Positions 8,081-18,407 of a stretch of 64,000 nucleotides of DNA are shown here, piece after piece (positions within the stretch are counted from its first letter, which is position 1; every line of letters begins with the position of its first letter). The translations under genes were made by a program, and so were the position numbers. The notes beneath the pieces were generated by a model that was not told the origin of the DNA, did not search any database, and saw only the letters and a program-made list of their open reading frames with translations. Source of the stretch: Sphingopyxis sp. 113P3 (GTDB lineage Bacteria > Pseudomonadota > Alphaproteobacteria > Sphingomonadales > Sphingomonadaceae); the NCBI RefSeq assembly GCF_001278035.1, contig NZ_CP009452.1, positions 2,575,501 to 2,639,500 of the forward strand. Reading direction: 5' to 3'.

Positions 8081-8239
8081 TTCCATCACGGCATATTCGC
8101 TTTTGCCCGACCTTTTATCGATCATGACATTCGCGATCGTGCCGAGCCGATCGCCTTCGGGGTTGTAAACCGCGGTTCCTTCCACCTTGTCAGAGGCGAT
8201 GAGGCGGTTCGTTTCGGTTGTTTCGAGAGTGTCGGTCAT
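8066..8239 (-). pseudogene. 5' fragment of the interrupted PRC-barrel gene
   Basis: Reads from ATG at 8239 through 53 original codons (MTDTLETTETNRL..., VYNPEGDRLG, IDKRSGKSEYAVME) and then into the IS end, where four foreign codons and a TGA at 8066-8068 close it. The GTIANVMIDKRSGK pattern is the first half of a PRC-barrel. With the 3' fragment at 6555-6767 it makes a continuous 123-codon gene. The truncated 57-residue product lacks the second half of the barrel and is unlikely to fold. Confidence 0.83.
8081..8088 (+). repeat. Target-site duplication, right copy
   Basis: TTCCATCA, identical to 6768-6775, directly outside the right terminal inverted repeat. Confidence 0.92.
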
Positions 8240-8399
8240 GGCTCCGTCTCCTTATGGGCAAGAGGACGGCGACACAGGAGGCGGCACCGCCCCTGCTTGA
8301 GCAACGAGCGATGATCGCGCTTGTTCCGTAACCCGCCTCGAATAGCCGCGCTCTTCAGCTTCGATGCGCCGCCATCAGGCGGCTCTTCCGGCGGAGAAG

Positions 8400-8476
<77 letters not shown>

Positions 8477-8584
8477 AGCCGCTGCAGCCATTAGGTTTCA
8501 CGCCCGCCGAGAGCAAGCAGAAAGCGTGCGACGCCCAAATTGGGCGAACGCACGGGGGCATGGCCCCCCCGCGCGCTCCCCTAT

Positions 8585-8962
8585 TTACCGGCAGCGCCCG
8601 CCGCGGTCGATCTCGCGGCCCAGAAGCGCACCTGCCGCCGCGCCGACGATCGTACCCGGCGTACGGTCACCATAGCGGTCGACCTCACGGCCGAGGAGAG
8701 CCCCAGCCGCACCGCCAACGATCATCCCGGTCGTGCCATTCGACCGGCGACACCGATAATGATTACGCGACTGATAATAGCGGCGCCCGTCGCGATAATA
8801 TTTACGCCGATAATCGTGTCGGCCGTCCCATCGATCATGATCACGGTGGTGATAGGAATGGCGGTGGTGCCGATCGCGCGCCTCTGCATCGGCGGGCAGC
8901 GCAGCCACCGCGCTGATGCCGATGAGCGCGGTCAGAGCCAACTTCTTCATCGAAAACATCAT
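8585..8962 (-). CDS. Exported glycine-zipper 2TM-domain protein
   Basis: A 125-residue protein with a Sec signal peptide (MKKLALTALIGISAVAALPADAEA), a long His/Arg/Tyr-rich stretch (about residues 28-72), and a C-terminal double glycine zipper: GMIVGGAAGALLGREVDRYG and GTIVGAAAGALLGREIDRGG. This matches the Rick_17kDa/glycine-zipper-2TM family of small envelope proteins; the function is unknown. The start at 8962 (or 8959) has a good RBS (GGAAGG 5 nt before). It stands alone between tRNA-Pro and mutL. Confidence 0.8.
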   Translation of the reverse strand: MMFSMKKLALTALIGISAVAALPADAEARDRHHRHSYHHRDHDRWDGRHDYRRKYYRDGRRYYQSRNHYRCRRSNGTTGMIVGGAAGALLGREVDRYGDRTPGTIVGAAAGALLGREIDRGGRCR

Positions 8963-9106
8963 ACAGACCTTCCATCCTGCCCCCCTTCGCCCAAATTAGG
9001 GAGCGCAAGATGGCGCTCAGGTGAACGCGCGCACCGTACCATGCTGCTCACCGACGCTAAAAGGCGGTTCGTCGCGCGCCCTCAGAATCGGGCCGGTCGC
9101 TTGTCG

Positions 9107-10924
9107 TTACTTCCTCCCAAACAGCCTCTCGACATCCTCCATAGCGAGTTTCACCCAGGTTGGTCGGCCATGGTTGCACTGCCCTGAATGCGGTGTGACC
9201 TCCATCTGGCGAAGGAGCGCGTTCATCTCCGCCACGCTCAGCGTCCGCCCTGCGCGAACGGACCCATGACACGCCATTGTGGCTGCAACGAGTTCGAGCC
9301 GCTCGCTAAGGCCGAGCGCGGCGTCGTAGCCCGCAAGATCATCCGCGATGTCGGTGACGAGCTTGTGGCAATCGATGGGACCGAGCATCGCGGGCGTCGC
9401 GCGGACCATCACTGCGGCGGGACCGAAACGCTCAAGTTCGACGCCGAGCGCTGTGAGCTGCCCCGCCGCCGCTTCGAGCCGGTCGCAGGCGGGCTCGTCA
9501 AGCTCGACGATTTCCGGGAGCAGCAGGCCCTGCGAGGGCACAGCCTGTCCCGACATGCCGCGCCGTAGCGTCTCCAGCACCAGCCGTTCGTGCGCCGCAT
9601 GCTGGTCCACGATGACCAGACCGTCCGCAGCCTCCGCCACGATATAGGTCTTTGCTATTTGTCCGCGTGCGATCCCCAGCGGATGCTCGTCCGCTTCTGG
9701 CGGCGGTGCTTCGGCAATTTCGGCGCGGCCCGCAAGCGGCGCCGGCGCGAAAGGGGTCATGCGATCATAGACACGCGCCGTCGTCGCTTCGGCTGGCGGG
9801 ACGGTCTCGGCGCCGAAGAGTCGCGCGGCAGGCGCCTCCTGCACGGAAGCACGGAACAGGAAGCCACTCGAGACCTTGGGGACCACAGGTTCCTGCTGCC
9901 AGGCCGCGAGCGCAGCCTCTGCGGGGCGCTGGACGCTGCGAAAGCCATGCTCGTCGAGGGCACGGCGTAATCCGCCGACGATCATTCCGCGAATGAGCTG
10001 CGGGTCGCGAAAGCGCACTTCGGTTTTTGCCGGGTGGACATTCACGTCGACCTCGCTCGCTGGAACATCGAGGAAGAGCGCCACGACGGGATGGCGGTCG
10101 CGTGCAAGCAGGTCGGCATAGGCGCCGCGCAACGCCCCCACGAGAAGCCTGTCCTTCACCGGGCGCCCGTTGACAAACAGATACTGATGGTCGGCAATGC
10201 CCCGATTGTATGTCGGCAGGCTGATCACACCGCCCAGATGTACCTCCCCTCGATCCAGATCGACCCCGATACTGTTGGCGGCAAGCTCGCGGCTTGTCAG
10301 CGCAGCGACGCGCGCCAGCCGGTCCTGACCGCCTTGCAGATCGAGAATGCGCCGTCCGTCATGCTCGAGCGTTACGCCTATGTCGGGGCGCGCCATCGCG
10401 AGCCGCCGAACGACGTCGAGGCAGGAGGCATATTCGCTGCGAGGACTGCGCAGGAATTTGCGCCGAGCCGGAACCCGCGCAAACAGATCCTCGACGACAA
10501 CGCGCGTGCCCTTGGCGAGCGCTGCGGGTCCCTCGCTTGTCAGCGCGCCATTGTCGACGACGCGCCGCCAGCCGTCGGTATCTGCCGCCCGGCTTTCGAG
10601 TGTCAAACGCGCAACGCTGGCAATCGAGGGCAGCGCCTCGCCGCGAAACCCGAGCGTCGTGACCGCTTCGATCGCTTCGTCAGGCAACTTCGACGTTGCA
10701 TGTCGCTCAAGCGCGAGCGCCATTTCGGGCGGCGTCATCCCGCAGCCATCGTCTTCGACTTCGATGCGCGCGATTCCGCCTTCGGCGAGTCGCACCGAAA
10801 TCCGATTCGCCCCCGCATCTATCGCATTTTCCACCAGTTCCTTGAGCGCAGCGGCAGGTCTTTCGACCACTTCGCCCGCTGCGATCCGATTTACGAGCTT
10901 TTCCGGCAGGCGGCGTATTGACAT
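9107..10924 (-). CDS. mutL: DNA mismatch repair protein MutL
   Basis: A 605-residue GHKL ATPase. The N-terminus shows NRIAAGEVVERP and ELVENAIDAGA, followed by DDGCGM and GFRGEALPSIASV, the ATP-binding motifs of MutL. The C-terminal dimerisation domain contains DQHAAHERLVLE, matching the DQHA-x2-E-x4-E metal-binding motif, plus ACHGSVRAG and CNHGRPT. It is therefore the endonuclease type of MutL found in bacteria without MutH. It couples MutS mismatch recognition to strand nicking. Divergent from mreB. Confidence 0.95.
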   Translation of the reverse strand: MSIRRLPEKLVNRIAAGEVVERPAAALKELVENAIDAGANRISVRLAEGGIARIEVEDDGCGMTPPEMALALERHATSKLPDEAIEAVTTLGFRGEALPSIASVARLTLESRAADTDGWRRVVDNGALTSEGPAALAKGTRVVVEDLFARVPARRKFLRSPRSEYASCLDVVRRLAMARPDIGVTLEHDGRRILDLQGGQDRLARVAALTSRELAANSIGVDLDRGEVHLGGVISLPTYNRGIADHQYLFVNGRPVKDRLLVGALRGAYADLLARDRHPVVALFLDVPASEVDVNVHPAKTEVRFRDPQLIRGMIVGGLRRALDEHGFRSVQRPAEAALAAWQQEPVVPKVSSGFLFRASVQEAPAARLFGAETVPPAEATTARVYDRMTPFAPAPLAGRAEIAEAPPPEADEHPLGIARGQIAKTYIVAEAADGLVIVDQHAAHERLVLETLRRGMSGQAVPSQGLLLPEIVELDEPACDRLEAAAGQLTALGVELERFGPAAVMVRATPAMLGPIDCHKLVTDIADDLAGYDAALGLSERLELVAATMACHGSVRAGRTLSVAEMNALLRQMEVTPHSGQCNHGRPTWVKLAMEDVERLFGRK

Positions 10925-11104
10925 GGAGCCTCTCCTAGCGCAGTCGAACGCAAATCGCGACCCACCCGCACAGCCTGATCATTTTGTCCAGCAAGCCCCT
11001 CGCGGACGAGCCGGAATCTTCCTCCTGATTGGTCCTGTCGCCGCCGGGCACGCGGATGCACATCACGACAGGGGGCGTGTCCGTCGGGGGCGCGGCTTCG
11101 TTGA

Positions 11105-12166
<1,062 letters not shown>

Positions 12167-12177
12167 TACGGTAGGCC

Positions 12178-13065
12178 ATGGTCCGCCCGGCACATCGGCG
12201 TCCGGGGCAATCCCGAAAGGCCCAGTACAGCCTGTTCGTCGCCTATGTCATTGCCGTGACAGGGGCCGTGGCCGGGTTGCTGCTGGCAGTGCTTTCGGTG
12301 GTCGATCCCGTGGGTTTCGCTCAGCTTCGCGTCGCGAGCCAGGAACTCGCGGCGCCCGTTGCGCGCGTCACCCGGTCGGTGACGGGCTCCATTTCGGGTA
12401 TCGACGACAATGTTTCGGCCTATGTGAAAGCGGGAACGCAGAACCGACGCCTGCGCCAGGAGCTCGCGGACACGCGGCGAAAACTCGTCGCGACCAGTTC
12501 GCTTCAGGAAGAAAATCGTCAACTCAAAGCGCTGCTGCAGCTCCAGCAGATCGACAAGGCGGCGCTTGCCCATGGCTATCTGCTTACGTCGACCTCGACG
12601 AGCAGCAAGCGCATCGCGCTGCTCAGTATCGGCCGCAAGGTGGGCGTTGCTGCAGGTCAGCCGGTCCGAGGCGCCGACGGACTGATCGGCCGTGTGCTGA
12701 GCGCGGGTCCCTCGGTGTCGCAGGTGCTATTGCTGACCGACGTTGAAAATATCGTCCCCGTCCGCCGCGCGCGCGATGGGCTCCCGGCGCTTTCGTCGGG
12801 GCGCGGCAACGGCTATCTCGATGTGCGAACGCTCAATATCGCGAACAATCCGTTCAAGCCCGGCGATATCCTTGTTACCTCCGGCACTGGCGGCCTCTAC
12901 CCGCCCAATATCCCTGTTGCGATCGTGGTCCGCCGTCAGGACGACGGCGCGCTCGCCCGTCCCCTCGCCGACCCGGCCAAGGTCGACGCGGTTTCGGTGC
13001 TGCGTCCCTACACGCCCGACAATATCGAGGCGGCGCCTGCCCCCGCCGCTGCACCAACGCCATGA
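12178..13065 (+). CDS. mreC: Rod shape-determining protein MreC
   Basis: A 295-residue bitopic protein. A short basic N-terminus, one membrane helix (about residues 20-42), a coiled-coil (NRRLRQELADTRRKL..., about 85-118) and the beta-rich periplasmic domain with the GLIGRV and DILVTSGTGGLYPPNIPV patterns identify MreC. The tail is Pro/Ala-rich. It links MreB with PBP2 and RodA in the periplasm. Starts 12 nt after mreB; its stop overlaps the mreD start (ATGA). Confidence 0.93.
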   Translation: MVRPAHRRPGQSRKAQYSLFVAYVIAVTGAVAGLLLAVLSVVDPVGFAQLRVASQELAAPVARVTRSVTGSISGIDDNVSAYVKAGTQNRRLRQELADTRRKLVATSSLQEENRQLKALLQLQQIDKAALAHGYLLTSTSTSSKRIALLSIGRKVGVAAGQPVRGADGLIGRVLSAGPSVSQVLLLTDVENIVPVRRARDGLPALSSGRGNGYLDVRTLNIANNPFKPGDILVTSGTGGLYPPNIPVAIVVRRQDDGALARPLADPAKVDAVSVLRPYTPDNIEAAPAPAAAPTP

Positions 13066-13583
13066 ACCGCACCGGCCCGCGCCTTGGCGAGCCTGCGTCA
13101 CTCTGGCGCATGCGGATCGTCCCGATTGCCACCGTCATGGTCGCGTCGGCGCTCCCGCTGATGCTGCCGCTCGTTGCAAGTTCACCCGTTCTGCCGCCGT
13201 TCGGACTGCTCTTCTTTCTCTGCTGGCAGCTCTTGCGGACCGAGATGTGGCCCGTATGGATCGGCCTCCCTCTCGGCCTTTGGGACGATCTGTTCAGCGG
13301 CTCGCCTATCGGCACCGCCATAGGATTATGGACAATTGCCAGCATCGCCATCCATTATCTCTCGCAGCGCATTTACTGGCGCGGCTTCTTTCACGATTGG
13401 GCAATCGCGGCCATCCTCATCGCCGCTGTCCAGGCGCTTTCGGCGCTGATCGTTCATCCCCATGCTCCTGGGGGGCGCGTTCTCGGCCTCGTCGTGCCTC
13501 AGATCGTCATATCGATGCTGCTCGTTCCGCTGTTTCTTCGCCTGACCGGCAAGTTTGACAATTTCCGCCTGAAACGCCGATAA
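13062..13583 (+). CDS. mreD: Rod shape-determining membrane protein MreD
   Basis: A 173-residue protein with five to six predicted membrane helices and the short loop WIGLPLGLWDDLFSGSPIGT typical of MreD. It is an inner-membrane part of the elongasome. Overlaps mreC by 4 nt and precedes mrdA by 18 nt. MreD is poorly conserved, so position in the operon supports the call as much as sequence. Confidence 0.9.
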   Translation: MNRTGPRLGEPASLWRMRIVPIATVMVASALPLMLPLVASSPVLPPFGLLFFLCWQLLRTEMWPVWIGLPLGLWDDLFSGSPIGTAIGLWTIASIAIHYLSQRIYWRGFFHDWAIAAILIAAVQALSALIVHPHAPGGRVLGLVVPQIVISMLLVPLFLRLTGKFDNFRLKRR

Positions 13584-13601
13584 ACCGAATTCTGGCCCCT
13601 C

Positions 13602-15506
13602 ATGAAGCGCAGACAGCCGCCCATCACCGAAGCCTGGCGAGGCCTTACCTTTACGCGCCGCGCACTTGTCGTTGGCGGTGCGCAGGCGGCTGTCGGTGTC
13701 GCGCTCGCGGCGAGAATGGCCTATATCTCGGTCGTCGACAATGATCGCTATGTCCTTGAGTCGGAAAGCAATCGTGTCAACCTGACGCTTGTCCCGCCGC
13801 GCCGGGGCTGGATTGTCGACCGGAACGGGAAGGCTCTTGCGAATAATCGTGTGTCGCTCCGCATCGACATCATTCCCGACCGTCTGCACGACAGGGATGC
13901 GGTGCTTGCACGCCTGCGAACCTTGCTGCGGCTCGACGGCGACACGATGGAAAGGATCGAACGCGACCTCAATGCCGCCTCGGGATTTCAGCCCGTCGCG
14001 GTGAAGGAAGATGTGAGCGAGGCGGACTATGCCTCGGTCCTCGTCCGCCTGCCCGATCTTCCGGGCATCGCGCCGGCTCGAGGCTTCGCGCGCAACTATC
14101 CAACCGGCGCCGCCGTCGGCCATCTGATCGGCTATGTCGGCGCGCCGAACGCCGAGGAATATGAGAAGGTCAAAGACCCGCTCTACATCACTCCGGGCTT
14201 CAAGATCGGCAAGGACGGGCTGGAGAAATATTTCGAGCCGATGCTGAAGGGCAAGCCCGGCGCGCGGCGGGTCGAAGTCACGGCGCGCGGGAAGATCGTT
14301 CGCGATCTCAACACCAAGCCCGATGTGCAGGGCAAGACGGTGCACCTCACGATCGATGCGGACCTTCAGGAATATGCCGCACGGCGCATGGGCCGCGAGT
14401 CGGGCGCGGCGATCGTGATTGACTGCGAGAGCGGCGATATTCTCGCGTTCATCGCGATGCCAAGTTTTGATCCGAACAGTTTTTCCGACGGAATCAGCAA
14501 TTCAGAATATGCCTGGCTGCGCGCCAATGACCATCAGCCCTTGATAAACAAGGCGACCCGCGGCCTCTATCCGCCGGGCTCGACGCTGAAGCCGATGGCT
14601 GCGCTCGCGGCAATGCAGCACGGCGTAGATCCGGGGGAAAGGCACACCTGTATCGGCGGCTACCGGCTGGGCAGCCGCTTCTTTCGCTGCCTTGGCACCC
14701 ACGGCACGATCGACATGCAAACCGCGATAGAAAAAAGCTGCAACAGCTATTTCTACTGGCTCGGCCACCGCCTCGGCTATGACGCGATCGCGCCGACCGC
14801 GAGGCTGTTGGGGCTTGGCGAAGAATATAAGCTTGCGGGGAGTAACCAGCGCTATGGCACGATCCCCGACAGCGCTTGGAAGATGCGCAAATATGGCCGT
14901 GAATGGTCAGCCTCCGACTCGCTGAACGCCATCATCGGCCAGGGTTATGTTCTGGCAAATCCGCTCCAGCTGGCGGTCATGACCGCGCGCATCGCCTCGG
15001 GGCAAACCCTTTATCCGCGCCTGATCAATCGTCACTTCGAGCATCACGCTCTCCCCTTCACCGCCGAGCAGCTCGAGATCGCACGCCGGGGCATGTGGCG
15101 GGTCGTCAATGGCGCCGGCACGGCAGGGCGCAGCCGCCTCCCGTTCGACGACATCCAGATGGCAGGCAAGACGGGGACGGCGCAGGTGCGTGGCCTCTCC
15201 GGCGGAAATGGCAAGGGCGGCGACTGGAAATATCGCGACCACGGCCTGTTCGTCGGTTTTGCCCCATATGACAATCCGCGCTACGCCATGTCAGTCGTCA
15301 TCGAACATGGCATGGGTGGCTCGCGCGCGGCTGCGCCGGTTGCGAAAGATATTTTCACATTCCTGTTCGACCGCGACAAGGCGATGAAAGCGCTCGAAGA
15401 ACTCGAAGGTGGCTGGGGCGGTACGATCAAGGAGCGGATGGACCGCGATTACGCTGCCTGGAAAGCAGGGGCGGCGAGCGACCCCGAACCGGGAGTGCCG
15501 CGATGA
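13602..15506 (+). CDS. mrdA: Penicillin-binding protein 2 (elongation transpeptidase)
   Basis: A 634-residue class B PBP. One N-terminal membrane anchor (about residues 22-44) is followed by the pedestal domain (PPRRGWIVDRNGKALANN) and the transpeptidase domain. Active-site motifs are STLK (Ser327), SCN (about 379-381) and KTGTAQ (Lys523). It cross-links lateral wall peptidoglycan in the periplasm together with RodA. The ATG at 13602 follows mreD by 18 nt, and the stop overlaps rodA by 4 nt. Confidence 0.95.
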   Translation: MKRRQPPITEAWRGLTFTRRALVVGGAQAAVGVALAARMAYISVVDNDRYVLESESNRVNLTLVPPRRGWIVDRNGKALANNRVSLRIDIIPDRLHDRDAVLARLRTLLRLDGDTMERIERDLNAASGFQPVAVKEDVSEADYASVLVRLPDLPGIAPARGFARNYPTGAAVGHLIGYVGAPNAEEYEKVKDPLYITPGFKIGKDGLEKYFEPMLKGKPGARRVEVTARGKIVRDLNTKPDVQGKTVHLTIDADLQEYAARRMGRESGAAIVIDCESGDILAFIAMPSFDPNSFSDGISNSEYAWLRANDHQPLINKATRGLYPPGSTLKPMAALAAMQHGVDPGERHTCIGGYRLGSRFFRCLGTHGTIDMQTAIEKSCNSYFYWLGHRLGYDAIAPTARLLGLGEEYKLAGSNQRYGTIPDSAWKMRKYGREWSASDSLNAIIGQGYVLANPLQLAVMTARIASGQTLYPRLINRHFEHHALPFTAEQLEIARRGMWRVVNGAGTAGRSRLPFDDIQMAGKTGTAQVRGLSGGNGKGGDWKYRDHGLFVGFAPYDNPRYAMSVVIEHGMGGSRAAAPVAKDIFTFLFDRDKAMKALEELEGGWGGTIKERMDRDYAAWKAGAASDPEPGVPR

Positions 15507-16609
15507 TCCCTGTTCCGCCCGCCGTCCAGCGCATCCCCTGGAAGCTGATTGCCCTTCTCAGCGCGATCACGGGTTTTGGCCTGCTCGTCCTCTATTCCGC
15601 CGCGGGGGGCAGCCTGTCCCCCTGGGCATGGCAGCAGGGCGTGCGCTTTCTCGTCTTTCTCATCGGCGCCTTGATCCTCGGGCGCCTCCCGCTGCGCCTT
15701 TATGAGGATTTCGCCTATATTGCCTATATCGGCGTCGCGATCCTCCTCATCGCCGTTGAGCTACTGGGATTTGTCGGAGGCGGGAGCCAGCGATGGCTCA
15801 ACCTCGGCTTTCTCAACCTTCAGCCCTCCGAGCTGATGAAGGTGGCGATCGTCCTCGCGCTCGCGCATTTCTACACGCAGTTGCCGCCCGGCAACACGCG
15901 CACCTTCACCGCGCTTTGGCCGGCGCTCATAATGATCGGGATTCCAGCTTCGCTCGTGATGTTGCAGCCTGATCTTGGTACTGCGCTTGCCATCTGCGCA
16001 AGCGGTGCCGTCGTCATGTTCCTCGCCGGGCTGCCCTTGTGGTGGTTCGGCAGTGCCGCGCTCGCGGGCGCGGCGTCGCTTCCCATTCTCTTTTCCTTCC
16101 TCCACGACTATCAGCAGAAGCGCGTCCTCATCTTCCTCGATCCGGAAAGCGATCCGCTAGGCGCCGGGTATCACATCAGCCAATCGAAGATTGCGATCGG
16201 TTCAGGCGGCATCGGGGGCAAAGGTTTTCTCAATGGATCGCAAAGCCACCTCGACTATCTTCCCGAGGGGCATACCGACTTCATCTTTGCGACCATGGCC
16301 GAGGAATGGGGGCTTATGGGAGGTGTCGCGCTGCTCTTCGCCTTCTTCCTCCTGCTGCGATGGTCGACCCGCGTCGCGCTCAAGGCGCGGACGCGCTTTG
16401 GCCAGCTCACCGCCGCCGGTCTCACGATGACGATCTTCTTCTACATCGCGATCAACCTGATGATGGTGATGGGTCTTGCGCCGGTGGTCGGCATCCCGCT
16501 GCCCCTCTTTTCCTACGGCGGGTCGTCAATGCTCACGATCATGACCTGTGTCGGCATCATCCTTGCGGTCGAAAACGACAGCAAGACCGGCAGCCGCCGC
16601 TTTTACTGA
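15503..16609 (+). CDS. rodA: Peptidoglycan glycosyltransferase RodA
   Basis: A 368-residue SEDS protein with about ten membrane helices. Family signatures are visible: LNLQPSELMKVAIVLALAHF, LQPDLGTAL and the C-terminal GLAPVVGIPLPLFSYGGSS. It polymerises lipid II into glycan strands as the partner of PBP2. Starts in a 4-nt overlap with mrdA and is the last gene of the elongation operon, facing hemN with a 57-nt gap. Confidence 0.95.
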   Translation: MIPVPPAVQRIPWKLIALLSAITGFGLLVLYSAAGGSLSPWAWQQGVRFLVFLIGALILGRLPLRLYEDFAYIAYIGVAILLIAVELLGFVGGGSQRWLNLGFLNLQPSELMKVAIVLALAHFYTQLPPGNTRTFTALWPALIMIGIPASLVMLQPDLGTALAICASGAVVMFLAGLPLWWFGSAALAGAASLPILFSFLHDYQQKRVLIFLDPESDPLGAGYHISQSKIAIGSGGIGGKGFLNGSQSHLDYLPEGHTDFIFATMAEEWGLMGGVALLFAFFLLLRWSTRVALKARTRFGQLTAAGLTMTIFFYIAINLMMVMGLAPVVGIPLPLFSYGGSSMLTIMTCVGIILAVENDSKTGSRRFY

Positions 16610-16666
16610 GGAGCGGGCGGCCCGAATACTGGCGGGTTCCACCGCGCGTGGTTCGAAACCGCCTTC

Positions 16667-17971
16667 TCAGACTGCCGCGATTGCTCCCCTGATGCTGTCG
16701 AACTGCGCCGCGACGTGCCGGGCGTAAGGGAGCCCGCATTCGCGGATCAGGAGCGTGTCGCCTTCCCATGCGATGATCCCGCGCTGCTCGAAATCGAAGA
16801 GGGTGTCTCGCGCCGGGGCAATGGCCGCGGCATCAAGACGGGCGCGCCCGTTGCACAAAAGATCGCGAATATGCTCAGCGCGCCGCCTTTCCATGGCATC
16901 GATCCGGACGCCTCTCGTTGCCGCGAGCCGTTCGGTGCCGACGAGGTCGCGATAAGGGCCCGAACGCTTTTCGTTCTGGACGATCAAGTCGGGGAACTTG
17001 CTGATCGCGCTCGCGCCGAAGCCGAGCAGGACCGGCGCATCATCCTCGGTGAACCCTTGAAAATTCCGGTTTACGCGACCCTCTCCCGCCGCCACCGCGA
17101 GCGGATCTTCGGGCCGCGCAAAATGATCGAAACCAATAGGGGTATAACCAGCGGCGGTGAGACGTTGATAACCCAGCCGAGACTGTTCAAAGCGCAGCTC
17201 AGGACCGGGCAAGCGGCTGGCGTCGATGCGCCGCTGACGCGCGATCATCTGGGGAAGATGCGCATAGCCGAAGAATGCGATGCGGCTGGGCGCAAGGGTC
17301 AGCGCTTCGTCGATCGTCGATTCGACGTCGGCGAGTTCCTGCCCCGGCAGCCCGTACATCAGATCGAAATTGATCGCCTCGATGTCCCGCAGGCGCAGCG
17401 CGGCGACGACGCGTTCGATGTGCGAGAGCGGCTGGATCCGTCCGATTTCCTGCTGGACGTGCGGCGCAAAGGTCTGAACCCCGAGACTGACCCGCGTGAC
17501 CTGTGCCGCCGCGAGAACCAAAGCCCATTCGGGCGAGAAACCGCGCGGATCGAGCTCTATCGAGATATCGGGCCGGTGCGCGTCAAAGACAGTGAGGAGG
17601 AGGTCGAGAAGGCGCACAAGCTCGACCGGTGCGATCGCGTTCGGGCTGCCGCCACCAAAGGCAATGCGGCGAATGCGCCCTCGCCCACCCAGCCGCTTCG
17701 CAACGAGCGAGATCTCGGTCGACAGTGCGGTCAGATAATCATCGAGCCGCTGCTTTCTGCCCGCGGCCCCCGTATTGCAGCCACAATACCAGCAGATGCT
17801 CTCGCAAAAGGGAATATGGACATAAAGGGAGACAGGGGTCGCGGGCTCAACCGCGTCAAGCGCGCGCGCATAATCGTCAGCGCCGACGCCTTCGGTGAAT
17901 TCCATCGCGGTGGGGTAGCTGGTATAGCGCGGCACCGGCTTTGCGAGCAGATCGGGGTGATAGGACCACAT
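16667..17971 (-). CDS. hemN: Oxygen-independent coproporphyrinogen III oxidase (radical SAM)
   Basis: A 434-residue radical SAM enzyme. The YVHIPFCESICWYCGCNT segment near residue 50 carries the CxxxCxxC cluster motif followed by the extra Cys typical of HemN. GGGSPNAI and EIDPRG-like SAM-binding parts follow, and the C-terminal HemN domain is complete. It decarboxylates coproporphyrinogen III to protoporphyrinogen IX without oxygen, so heme can be made at low oxygen. An FNR box 35-48 nt upstream supports low-oxygen induction, and the neighbour is the cbb3 oxidase cluster. Confidence 0.92.
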   Translation of the reverse strand: MWSYHPDLLAKPVPRYTSYPTAMEFTEGVGADDYARALDAVEPATPVSLYVHIPFCESICWYCGCNTGAAGRKQRLDDYLTALSTEISLVAKRLGGRGRIRRIAFGGGSPNAIAPVELVRLLDLLLTVFDAHRPDISIELDPRGFSPEWALVLAAAQVTRVSLGVQTFAPHVQQEIGRIQPLSHIERVVAALRLRDIEAINFDLMYGLPGQELADVESTIDEALTLAPSRIAFFGYAHLPQMIARQRRIDASRLPGPELRFEQSRLGYQRLTAAGYTPIGFDHFARPEDPLAVAAGEGRVNRNFQGFTEDDAPVLLGFGASAISKFPDLIVQNEKRSGPYRDLVGTERLAATRGVRIDAMERRRAEHIRDLLCNGRARLDAAAIAPARDTLFDFEQRGIIAWEGDTLLIRECGLPYARHVAAQFDSIRGAIAAV

Positions 17972-18005
17972 GCCCGCACCTTATGCGGGGAGCCCCCGCG
18001 CGACA

Positions 18006-18019
18006 TTGACCGGGATCAA
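18006..18019. promoter_or_regulatory. FNR/FixK-type box upstream of hemN
   Basis: TTGACCGGGATCAA matches the TTGAT-N4-ATCAA consensus at 9 of 10 specified bases. Its centre lies about 41 nt upstream of the hemN start codon, so a class II promoter would put transcription start almost at the ATG. Confidence 0.8.
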
Positions 18020-18030
18020 CGGGGCCAAAT

Positions 18031-18258
18031 TCAGCAGCCGTCTTTGACGCGCGCGCGCTTGCCGCGGCGCTCGCTGAACGCATGGCAGCCCTTCGCACAG
18101 TCCCGGCGCTGCTTGGGATCCTCCGGATCGCCTGGCACGATCATCAGGTGCGATGGGCCGCCACACGCCGGGACGGTCAATACCAATGCTTCGGCTGCGG
18201 CCGGGGGCTGCATCAGCGCCGCCGCACCCAGCATCAAGGCGAGGTGACGCAAGGTCAC
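18031..18258 (-). CDS. Small exported Cys-containing protein at the end of the cco operon
   Basis: A 75-residue protein starting with GTG, whose first base precedes the ccoS stop codon (GTGA overlap). It has an N-terminal signal sequence ending near EA, then a short polar domain with four Cys (CGGPSH, DCAKGCHAF and a C-terminal Cys). No known domain is recognised. Similar short proteins with a CGG...CAKGCHA pattern seem familiar from sphingomonads, but that is memory, not a search. Tight coupling to ccoS suggests a role in oxidase or metal assembly in the periplasm. Confidence 0.65.
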   Translation of the reverse strand: MTLRHLALMLGAAALMQPPAAAEALVLTVPACGGPSHLMIVPGDPEDPKQRRDCAKGCHAFSERRGKRARVKDGC

Positions 18259-18407
18259 CCCCCATCCTCCTCGTCCTCGATGAAGATGCGCAGCGCCGCG
18301 CCGTCGAGATCATCAAACTGCCCCTTGCGCAACGACCAGAAAAAGGCCGCAAGGCCGATGAGACCAAGTCCGAGGGCAACGGGGATCAGGACGAGCAGGC
18401 CGTTCAT
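18255..18407 (-). CDS. ccoS: cbb3-type oxidase assembly protein CcoS
   Basis: A 50-residue protein: one N-terminal membrane helix (LLVLIPVALGLGLIGLAAFF) followed by WSLRKGQFDDLDG, the diagnostic CcoS motif, and an acidic tail. CcoS is needed to insert cofactors into cbb3 oxidase. Its ATG overlaps the ccoI stop codon (ATGA), and its own TGA overlaps the next gene. Confidence 0.92.
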   Translation of the reverse strand: MNGLLVLIPVALGLGLIGLAAFFWSLRKGQFDDLDGAALRIFIEDEEDGG

